In this document: piece by piece, positions 11,385 through 19,799 of the stretch
Position numbering within the stretch: position 1 is the first letter of the stretch
How the letters are laid out: the number at the start of each line of letters is the position of its first letter
DNA from: Dimargaris cristalligena
Lineage: Eukaryota > Kickxellomycota > Dimargaritomycetes > Dimargaritales > Dimargaritaceae
DNA length: 21,493 nt
Direction of reading: 5' to 3'
NCBI GenBank assembly: GCA_027576995.1
Contig: JANBQC010000491.1
Span: 1 to 21,493, forward strand
Position numbers and translations under genes: made by a program
Notes under the pieces: model-generated
Told to the model about the DNA's origin: nothing
Seen by the model: only the letters and a program-made list of their open reading frames with translations
Databases searched by the model: none

Positions 11385-12061
11385 TGGAGAGGAAGGAAAC
11401 TAATTTTACCCTGATGAGATGTAAGAGTTGGGGTGGGAATATATATATATATCTATATAGATATATAGATATTGTGTTAGTGGTAAATTAGGCCGTTTGA
11501 AGGCGGCGGAGCCAGCATGGAAATAACGAAAACTAAATTATAAACAGTTTCCTCAAATATTTACTGCTATTGTAGTGGGCTTTCCTTGATAGATGGTTAG
11601 ATTGTTAGATTTAGTGGTGAGTTTGGATGGATAAAACAGTCCCTGACTAAACCTGAATAGCGGAAGATTAATGCCATGTAGATATACTCAGCATAAAGAA
11701 CACCATGGTGCGCTGATATAGACAAAGGTAAAATAAGGTCATAATGTGGACTGCCCTTGGTGTTTAATCTACGGACGGAGAGGATCGGTTATTAAGCCCC
11801 AGGAACACAGCAAGCAGCAGACATGTACAAGTAAAGTACATTTATTATTAAAAATCAAACAGGCCCAACTCCGCCCGCAATACCATATCAAATAATTCGT
11901 ATCTCATACATCACCGCGCACCTATTATACCTATACAGTTCAGTCATTAACGATACTACTATCCGCCAAACATAACCCCCATTTTGGACATTTTATTAAA
12001 TTTATACCAAGGCGATATATAAACGGACAATTTTATTTTATCTTGGCGATGGCGGGGTTTT
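11385..12061. other. convergent PAN2/TMA16 3' region
   Basis: Both flanking genes end here, so it should hold two 3' UTRs and polyadenylation signals. A long AT palindrome lies 62 nt after the PAN2 stop (11446-11467). On the minus strand AATAAA-like motifs follow the TMA16 stop within about 75 nt. No coding region was seen in the 677 bases. Confidence 0.5.
11446..11467. terminator. 22-bp AT palindrome after PAN2
   Basis: Perfect self-complementary stretch centred between 11456 and 11457 (core ATATCTATATAGATAT at 11449-11464), extending an AT dinucleotide run. It could form a hairpin in the PAN2 3' UTR, or be only microsatellite sequence. A role in 3' end formation is conjecture. Confidence 0.3.
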
Positions 12062-13743
12062 TTAAACGACGGCCATGACGGTGTCCGTACCGTCAGTGCC
12101 GGGGATGGCTGACGTGGATGACGGGGCCGAGTCGGCGGTGGTTGGTTTGGGTTTCGTCATGATAATGAATTTCATGTTGGCAATACCATTCATGTCGCCA
12201 TTCCAATCTCTATTACATTGGGGGGGATATACCCACCCGGTAAATGTACGGTAGCAATAATAACAACACAATAGAGGGGAGGGGGGTAGAGTAGCGATTA
12301 ATAATCGACCTCCAAATAAACAAATACTACTACTGGGGGTTATAGGAGTTCTGAATGGCTGGGAATGGCTAGCGCGACTTACCTTAGATACTCTACAGTG
12401 GCAATGTGGGTTAGGTCCGGGAGTTCTGGGAAAATTGGGAAGCGATAAACATGTTAAGTAAGAAAATGTATATATACGACGCCATTTGCGTTTAGTATGA
12501 CAAATGGGCAGCGTGATGACCCATGACACTGTAGGGACATCCCTCTTCTTCTTTCTTTTTTTTTAGCAGGGGAAGGGGGGGAGAGGTGCACGCAACACGA
12601 TTATACCAACACAGAGAAGGTGGAAGTTATCAGTATCCGGCTGGTAATATATATATATGGAAGAGGGCTTACTAAGTCCACTGCGATATTCGTCGTCGGT
12701 GCTCTTCTTAATCATTTTAAGAACTTCGATATTTTTGGGCATGGGCTGACCCTTCCGCCGCTCGCTCAGCAGCTTCTCGATCTCACCGTCATTGCGTTCA
12801 ATATACCTGGGGTTTGAAGGCGACCAAAATTAGAGAAATGTGGATTATAGTCAGGTGCAAGAGGGCGGCGACTTATGGCCAGGCAAGTCTACTGACAAAC
12901 CGAATGAGACACCTCACCCCACTTCAGGTGATACGCGGACATTGCTTTCAAATTTGGATGATGTTCATTTTTTTTATAAAAAAAACCCCCGAATAAAATA
13001 AGAACCATGGGGGTATATACGCTCTATAGGGACCACTTACATTTGAACGAGTTCATGGACCTCGGCCTTTGATAGGGATTTTTTGGCATCATCCATGGCA
13101 TATCTAAACCACAGGTAGCGCTCAGCTAAAACACCAATAAGGGAGGATGTGTCGATCCGCGGGGATCCAGGGAGGTTATAGTTATCAGCGCAATCAAATA
13201 AATAATGCCAGTGGGGACAAAAGTCTATATCCAGCCAATATGAAAAGCGATAGGGAAACGCACGCCATTGCAGATTTCTGGCTCGTTTGCCAATGTAAGG
13301 AGTAGTAGTGGGTTTATAGGCACGATCATAGTAATGAAACACATGAATCCCCCCTGGTTCTTATAAACGCTTACATGACTTGTTCTGGAGACCTAGGCGG
13401 CTCGACCGACCCTCCACGAACTTATCATGGCGCAAGAGCGAGCGTTGAATCTGGCGGGCTTTGCGGGAGTAGGGGTGGGCGGTCTCCTTGCCCTTGATAT
13501 TCTTTAGCGACTTCTTCTTATTGTTAGGCTGTTTGGCATGGCATGGCCAGGGAAAATGCAAAATGGGGGAGTGCAGAACATAGTAAGCATAGGGGGAAAT
13601 GGGTTATTACGAGGTTCGGCCTGGTTGGCAGAGGTTCGGGGGAGCCTAGAAACAGGTTGACTGGGATTCGACTAAAGTGCCTGGAGGAGGAGGAGGCGTT
13701 GCTGAGGGTTTCCCCGAATGGCATGGGGATGTGCATTTACCAT
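12062..13743 (-). CDS. TMA16: TMA16 family translation-machinery-associated protein
   Basis: Small nuclear/ribosome-associated protein that binds pre-60S ribosomes. Coding exons (minus strand) are 13743-13741, 13528-13375, 13125-13041, 12806-12673, 12425-12383 and 12209-12062. Introns are 212, 249, 234, 247 and 173 nt, all GT..AG with matching phases. The spliced protein is 188 aa (yeast Tma16 178, human about 200). It reads MPNNKKKSLKN, then HPYSRKARQIQRS, ERYLWFRYAM, YIERNDGEIEKLL, LPDLTHIATVEYLRDWNGD and an acidic/Ser/Thr/Ala tail ending VMAVV. The HPYSRKA and LWF motifs and the LR-W-G near the end identify the family. The start is the least certain part: either an exon holding only ATG (13743-13741), or an unspliced ATG at 13561 giving a longer N-terminus. 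Confidence 0.93.
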
Positions 13744-14322
13744 GGTGGTGAGCCTGGACGAATAGCGGGCACGTCGGTCGGGTACAAAAGTATTAGTTAA
13801 GGAATGCTGAATCAAAGTACGATTACGAACCACTAGGGGCATGAATGGCTACAAAAAAATAGAGGGACGGGTATCTCGAGTAATCCACTTTTCACATTCC
13901 ACTGTTATACACAATTACCAGTCAATAGGATGCCCTGATTTTTTATTAATAATTCATACACACAAAAAAAAACGGAATGAAAAATAGGCCTGGTGGGCCA
14001 AAAATGGACTTTTAGGTGGGTGAATTGATTATTAGGTGGGAATATAAATCCAAAATTAAAAATCCCGCCATATCCCAGCACTGACATCAATCACTTAGAA
14101 CTGGATGGGCGGAATATCGTTGGAACTCATTAAACAACGGCTATTTCCGTTTGGAACCGTTTTAATCAGAGAGCCTACCTTCTTCGTACATTTTGGTCCT
14201 TACCCAACTCTGTCGACAATATGTACAGTGACGCCATTCACCCTTTCGGACTCGGTTAAATACAATTATCCGACATTCCCGCCTTTGGCACTGAATAGCC
14301 CTGTTGACCGGGACGGGACACA
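13744..14322. other. intergenic, probable TMA16 promoter side
   Basis: AT-rich stretch upstream of TMA16. A plus-strand open frame (14105-14350, MGGISLEL...) has AT-rich codon use and no recognised motif. It could be an early exon of the next candidate gene, but I could not find a phase-consistent joint to it. Confidence 0.35.
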
Positions 14323-14852
14323 ATGGACCGAAGTTGTTATTCTCCCATGATCGTAAAGAATCAGTTCGTTATCCTATACCAAGGCTGTGAGTTAGAGTTG
14401 GTGGCGTTTAACAGTAGTGAACAATTTAAGGGATGGATAACGCGAATCATCGGGGCCAGGCCAATGTATTCGGATAAAAGTAAAGCCCACGTAATAATCC
14501 AACCCGGAGAACAATATTCGATTTAGAACCGTTGCTTAACAGCTGACCCAGAAGGGATGTGATGCATTTCGATGCTGGGCTAGATGGGCGGAAACCTTTC
14601 TCCAACCAGAGAGCGCGAAACCCACGGCGTATCCGAACATTTATACATCTGGGGTTGAATTATGTACTAAGGTTATCCCCCCTTTTTGCTTCTTCCTTGG
14701 CAGTAGCCACATGTTTACTCTGTTTTTCTTGCGGGGGCTACCCCACCCATGCCCTGGTAGCGGGGGTAAGTGCAGACATGTATGTACTACACCTTATTTT
14801 TCCGACACCCAGGGTGCTGCGTCAGCCATCTGATTATCGGGGGCAATTCCAT
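14323..14852 (+). CDS. candidate exons of a cysteine-rich protein (5' part)
   Basis: Phase-consistent chain of three candidate exons. 14323-14490 runs from an ATG and holds QFVILYQGCELELVAF. 14543-14765 holds GCDAFRCW, then ELCTKVIPPFC. 14813-14852 begins GCCVSHLI. Intron 14491-14542 (52 nt) is GTAATA..CTTAACAG, and 14766-14812 (47 nt) is GTAAGTG..CACCCAG, a perfect donor. These introns are much shorter than those of TMA16 or the dehydrogenase, which weakens the model. The peptide is rich in Cys and aromatics, as in secreted or surface domains, but no family was assigned. I could not continue the chain from 14852. Codon use is less C-ending than in the firm genes, so an ageing pseudogene is also possible. 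Confidence 0.33.
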
Positions 14853-15401
14853 GTAAGGTCAGTGGGGAGATCATTCCTGGCGCAGCAGGGTTACGAATCG
14901 CCCATGTTTAATGTGAAAGGGACCTCCGGGTGGGAAGCTGCCACGTATTACTCATTTATTTTGGCGCTATTGTACCATGCCACTCGGCTCGGCATTAATA
15001 AGCAATCATCCAAGGCTTGGGCAGTCGGGGGACAGTACATTTAAATGTTGATGTACGTATTTTATGATTCAACTCATCTGGATAGGATTTTGAATGGGAT
15101 AAACCTCCCAATGAAGTTGGGGGTGATGAACATGGCGTATTTAACCAATCCAGCGAGTTTTATTTCCTTGGAATATTCGTTATACTGCCTGGCTAAGACG
15201 ACTCGCCCATATTTATTATGATTTTGGTTTTTTGTGACCCCGGTCATTGGAGGAATTTTAGTGGGCCGTTTTCCCGTCTTTTTATCAGACCGGGATGGTG
15301 CAACAGATAAGGCCGGCTAAGTGGTTGTTGGAAAAGCATGGAAAAGTACCTGCTGTATCTTCAAAGGCAGACGGAGGATAAATAGCACCATAACAAAATA
15401 G

Positions 15402-15844
15402 GAGGGTACAGTGTCTCCCCCCTTTTTGCCGGGACTCTTCTCGGAATCCGGAGACCGGCCTCGATTACTGGGCGATGGAAACCCCTCCATTTTGGCGGCG
15501 TCGGGCTCCCCTCCCCTTCCCACTGCGTGGCGCTATAGCCGGAATTACTCATTGACACGAAGGAAGAACCATTCGGGATGTCCCCCTTTTTGCGAGGGTT
15601 CCCTTATCGAGGTAGAGCCAGCTTATCTTCCCAATACCCTTTCTTTCCCAATATTAGTGGAGATAGATAGAGGAAAGACGGGGCGGCTGGTGGTGTTAAT
15701 GATGACGACGAACAGGAGGCGAATGGAAAAACCAACCAATCAGACGCCTTTGCCTATTCCTCCGATGAGCCGATCCCTGCTGCTGTTGTTATACTAGTCC
15801 TATTATTATACGCCGGCGAGTGCGCGTGCAGGAAGGAATATTAG
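15402..15844 (+). CDS. candidate 3' exons of a membrane protein
   Basis: Candidate exons 15402-15611 and 15671-15844 join in phase 0. The 59-nt intron is GTAGAG..GATAGATAG, and each exon is preceded by an in-frame TAG that can act as acceptor. The first exon is Pro/Ser-rich and holds GCPPFCEG. The second is acidic (VNDDDEQEANG), then has a hydrophobic run (AAVVILVLLLYAG) followed by CACRKEY and TAG, as in a single C-terminal membrane anchor with a short basic tail. It may belong with the candidate exons at 14323-14852, because both carry a Cys..PPFC motif. An alternative frame at 15403 gives CLPPFCRD instead. Function is unknown. Confidence 0.33.
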
Positions 15845-16481
15845 GCTGGCTGGCGGGTCTCTCTCATACTCATAGTCATTACTCTCCCATGTTTATTATC
15901 CGGTTTCCCAATGGCCGTCCATTTCCGCCCTAACTTGGGTGTAGGAAAAACCAGCCAGTTAGCGGGGCGGCGGGCCCGGCGTTTCTCTCGCTGGGCCATC
16001 AACTTAAGATTGACCATTGGTGGAAAGTAGGCGGGGGCCGCGCCAGTCATTGGCCGGGCCGCAATTGGCGCGGACGCTAATTTCCTCTCTAAAAAAAAGA
16101 CCTTTCTTTTGTCTATATACACTATAGTGGAGATTAGGCAATACAGGGCCGGGTGGCCCATTTCCACAGCGGTTAGTCAGCAACGGCTGTGTGGTATTAT
16201 TGTATATACCACCCCCTATTAATACCCTGGGCAACCCCATCGGAACTATCGCCTTCCTTTCTTCCCGCTTTTGTTTAAAGATTCCCCTGGACGGCGATAC
16301 GTGGCCAGTCTCCGCGGTTGACGTTTTTACATCGATTACCCTAGCGCCTATAAATACTCCGCTCCCCCCTGCCCTTCCTTATCAATGAATCCGGCTACTG
16401 CCAAGCTTTCCACTTACTTGTCTGCTCCATCTTCGCTCTTTAAATACTCCTTCACTGGCTTCTTAATAGACTTTTTGCAAC
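15841..16481 (-). CDS. candidate basic protein, unrecognised, partial 5' end
   Basis: Three minus-strand exons join with exact phase: 16481-16418, 16286-16210 and 16088-15841. Introns are 131 nt (GTAAGTGG..CGTCCAG) and 121 nt (GTATAT..TGACTAACC..TTTTTTTTAG, a textbook branch site and tract). The product is strongly basic. It runs CKKSIKKPVKEYLKSED, then FKQKREERKAIVPMG, then PAYFPPMVNLKLMAQ and EKRRARRPANWLVFP, ending MRETRQPA before TAA. The middle exon frames use G/C-ending codons like the firm genes. No ATG in frame was found in the first exon listed. Its acceptor (GGGGTTTTTTAAG) implies another exon upstream, between it and the dehydrogenase start. Lys/Arg-rich content suggests a nucleic-acid or ribosome-associated role, but that is a guess. 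Confidence 0.42.
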
Positions 16482-16646
16482 CTTAAAAAACCCCAAACAA
16501 TCGGCCACTCACCTTGTAATATCTCTCTCTAGATACCTTTTGCACCGGCCTCTTTGCATTGTCCTTATCCGTGGCTTGGTATCTTATACCTTCCCCACCA
16601 ACTGTATTATCCCCCTCTTCGTATTTCTCCGGCACTATCTATTACC
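16482..16646. promoter_or_regulatory. compact divergent promoter region
   Basis: Only 165 bases separate the first supported exon of the minus-strand candidate from the ATG of the dehydrogenase. The strand facing the dehydrogenase is pyrimidine-rich. If the minus-strand gene is real, the two share a bidirectional promoter. No TATA box was identified. Confidence 0.35.
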
Positions 16647-18579
16647 ATGTTTCCCGCTTCCACGTCGCTGCAGGACAAGGTCCTCGTTATCGTAGGCTCA
16701 CCACGGTATGTTTACGAGCTACTTACGGCTCTCTGCTTATTTCTAAGCGCCCCTGGGTCGGAGTTGCACCTGGCCTACCTTATTACTATCTGCCCTACGT
16801 CGCCCTAACCTGAGTCCCACTCGACACACACACCCTGCTTACTAATACTAATATCCCGCTCTTCCTTCACTTCCCTATTCCCCGACTCCCCCTTGCCATC
16901 GGCTTCTTTAATATAGTGGCCTCACCCATGCCTTTGCCACAACCGCCGCTCAACAAGGTGCCAAGATCGCCCTTATCCAGCGGGTGTGTGCTCGAGACAC
17001 TGAGGTAAGTCCTTTTTTATTTTGTACTGTGTATGTGTGGGCGATTTTACGCTTGATGTTCCTGGCCCCTTCATTGTGTGAGCGACTATCCGATTCCTGT
17101 GAAGTAAAGTGAAGAGTAGTAAAGAAGAAGAGGGGAAGCTACCCACTTGAACCACTGAGCTCCGCGTCAATTTACCTGTCCCTGGTTGAAATCTAACCCC
17201 CCAACTCTCCTGTTGTCCTTTGGCCGATTATCACATGTCATCGTTTCCTTCATGTATTGAGTAGTTCGACACTGTCTACTCAGAAACCCGAGCCCTTCGT
17301 CGGGCCGGCGCTACGGTCCTCCCTTTCATTGCTGATGTTCGTAACCCCCAGGAAATTGCTGAGGTGATGGCTTCCATCTTTGACGAATTCGGCAGTCTAG
17401 ACTATTTGGTCTCTATCCGTAAGTATTGGTTCCTTTCATTACCACTCCCCATGTCCCTCCCAAAATAATCCAATACTACACCATATATATATACAATGCG
17501 GTATTCTGTCGACCTTACAGTAGTAGCCTGCATTAGACATGCTTATTAACGCGGGTATACGAATGCCCGTGTCAGATGGCCGTATTTTTGTAATATACAT
17601 ATGCGTGTGTGTATATATGTCCCGCCGTAACCTTTGGCATGGTGGTTTCTGTCTTCTAACGCATGTGCTTTATTCATCTACCCTGTACATCCCTTTATTC
17701 ATCGTTGTCCCATTAGTCGGTTCTTTGCAAATGATTGAATCTTTCGATACCGCCGAAAAGGACTTCAGTTCCATGCTCACTGTCGATACGCAAGGGACAC
17801 GGATTTGCATAAGGGTAAGTAGGTTCCATTTATTCCCTGGTCTATTGGTTAACTGCACCACTGAAGTCGCTCCCTTCGCTTATCAACCAAATCCATAGCC
17901 CTGTAATCATTACAGCAGCAGCCCCCTGTCCAGATACTGATATTAACCTGTCCTTCACTCTCTCCTTATTCATTCATTGACCCTGGTTCATTTTTTCATG
18001 GTTATTATTATTTAGGCCGCTGTCCCATATCTACTTCAGTCTCAGACCCCCCATGTTCTCATTTCCGCTCCCCCGCTTATGTTCAACGACGACTGGAACA
18101 TGGCCAACTCCCCCTATTCAATGACTAAATTTGCCATCTCCATGTGCGCGCGTGGTTTAATGAGCGAACTCAGCTCCACCCACATTTCCATCAATGCCAT
18201 TTGGCCGCGTATTATGATCCACGTCGATGAGCTAAACCGCGCCTCCGGCTATTCCCTCTGGCGGCATTTGACCCGGCGCCCGGATATTGTCGTTGATGCC
18301 GCTTACTGGATATTTAGCCAGCCGCGCAGCGATACACTCACTGGCCGGTTCTGGTACGACGAAGATGTGCTGCGTCAGGCGGGCATCGCGGATTTCAGCC
18401 ATTATCAGACCGCCCCGCCCGCCCCGGTTCGGACCGTCACCAACAAGCCCTCCTCCATTTCCTCCGATTCCACCGCCCACTCAACCGGTAAAGACAGCTT
18501 TCGGTTCCCCAGAAAAGCGTCCAGTTTCTTTTCGCTCAAAAATCGACATAAAATCAGTGTGGGCCATGGTCGCAAGTAA
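16647..18579 (+). CDS. HSDL2-like short-chain dehydrogenase/reductase
   Basis: Rossmann-fold SDR of the HSDL2 type without the SCP2 lipid-binding domain of animal HSDL2. Five exons are 16647-16705, 16917-17004, 17265-17418, 17717-17814 and 18016-18579. Introns are 211, 260, 298 and 201 nt, all GT..AG and in phase, giving 320 aa. The glycine-rich turn is VGSPRGLTHAFA (16-27). FIADVRNPQEI (70-80) corresponds to the DVRDE region of the family. LISAPPL (Ser150) and YSMTK (Tyr167, Lys171) give the catalytic Ser, Tyr and Lys. INAIWPR resembles the family's NALWP. The third glycine of TGxxxGxG is Thr23, the NNAS motif is replaced (LVSILGS, 97-103), and the NVN Asn aligns with Asp124. The basic Ser-rich tail ends GHGRK. 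Fold and family are sure; activity and substrate are not. Confidence 0.92.
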
Positions 18580-19035
18580 ACTCACCCGTCCACTTGCTAA
18601 ATCCAAGTCATCTGGTTAATTTACATACATATATATATATATTTGTGTGTCATTAGAAATCCCCCTTTTTCGACTCTTTATGTTTTTATAGTTGTCTTTT
18701 GAACATGTATACTTGCTGACTTTCTGAGATTGTGAGAGTCCCTTGTGGTACGTCTCTTGGAATGTCACCGATGTTTGACATCAGGGCTTGGCATGCCTTA
18801 CCTTGCCGCTTATATCTACCCGCTACATCCATTTAATTTTGCATCTCCCCCCCACTTCCCCCATTTCCATTGTGATATTATATATACATTACTACATTTT
18901 CTCTGATGATATTTAATTGTGGCTACCAAGGGCTTACACTTTCGGATTTCTTCCGTTAATTTGCTAAACCACGAAATTGGTGGCTTCCGCCTCCCCTTTG
19001 AACAATAAAATATAAAAATATATAAATTCCCTTTT
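18580..19035. other. 3' region of the dehydrogenase gene
   Basis: AT-rich DNA with a TA repeat at about 18627-18641, 48 nt after the stop, and TG- and T-rich stretches consistent with a 3' UTR. No coding region is supported. Confidence 0.45.
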
Positions 19036-19793
19036 TTAGAATTGTACCATTATACCCCAAGACAGACTTAGACCTGGCGTAGTAGTTTTGCCTAGCGTGC
19101 ATGTCACCGGCGATGATGCAATACCGAAAACCAGCTGGCATGTTGCAGTGGCTAACCGCTCTGATACGTAACTAGAATCTTCATGGGGGCGGATTTTAAG
19201 AGAGGCACATTGTAAGATGCTGTTTTGACCGGCGGTTATCGACAGCGGGCCGCCTAAAAAAAAGGTTAATAGAGTTACGAGGGAATTGCCAAAGTAGGCA
19301 GGGAAACCAATGGTAATGTTAAAATGCGAAAAATATGCGTGTTTTATTAAGAGAGGAATACGATAAATGAACCTAATAGGAAGCACTGGGAACAGCAATA
19401 CGCTGAAAGGATTAAGGAGCCAGGCTGATACCAAACTTTTATGTACGGCCAAAAATAATAATAATCAGCAATAGGTGTGGGTAGGCGACCGGAAAAGAAG
19501 GTCCGGGAGTCTTTGGGAATGCTATTCTGTGCGACGGGCAAGTATCTCGCTCATGGGATGATGGCGATTAGCCAGTATGAAGCTAGGCCAGGGTTGATGA
19601 ACATTGTTGGCCAGGTTAACGAGGGGATGATGGTCCCTGGTTGGGTCGTTGGTGGCGATAACATGCCCTTGGTTATTAATGGCTTGTCCAGGGCTGTGGT
19701 CTCGGTTATATCGGCGGTATCCAGGGGAGTCGAATTGTTGTGATGACCAAAGTCGGCTACTACACCGGCCCTAGTTGTAGCAGTAACGGTCAA
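19036..19793 (-). pseudogene. possible broken coding relic
   Basis: One minus-strand frame is open from 19793 to 19347 except for a TGA at 19553-19551. It holds GHHNNSTPLDTADITETTA and later a Tyr/Trp-rich part. A second frame then runs open for 138 codons (19452-19036) with hydrophobic stretches, FNITIGFPAYFGN and GGPLSITAGQNSILQC. A TTTTTTTTAG acceptor-like tract sits inside the second frame at about 19257-19266, so part of the break could be an intron. No ATG precedes the first stretch in a suitable position, and no family was recognised. A TATA-like sequence lies at about 19904-19910 on the minus strand. A decayed secreted or membrane protein gene is the best reading; chance frames cannot be excluded. 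Confidence 0.25.
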
Positions 19794-19799
19794 GCCCGG

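Noticed and set aside
13543..13800. Plus-strand 85-codon frame opposite the TMA16 5' end
   Set aside because: It lies antisense to TMA16 exon/intron sequence, with no splice partners or family resemblance.
15347..15523. Minus-strand frame with Ser/Pro/Gly/Lys-rich start and a hydrophobic end, ending at a donor-like GTACTT
   Set aside because: It lies opposite the plus-strand candidate exon 15402-15611. The donor is weak and I found no partner exon that joins in phase. Both strands cannot easily be coding here, and the plus strand connects to a convincing 3' exon.
16004..16240. Minus-strand 78-codon frame starting MGLPRVLIGGGIY
   Set aside because: Its first residues belong to the middle exon of the candidate basic gene. 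The rest reads through a well-formed intron (GTATAT..ACTAAC..TTTTTTTTAG), and the other frame continues as the likely last exon.
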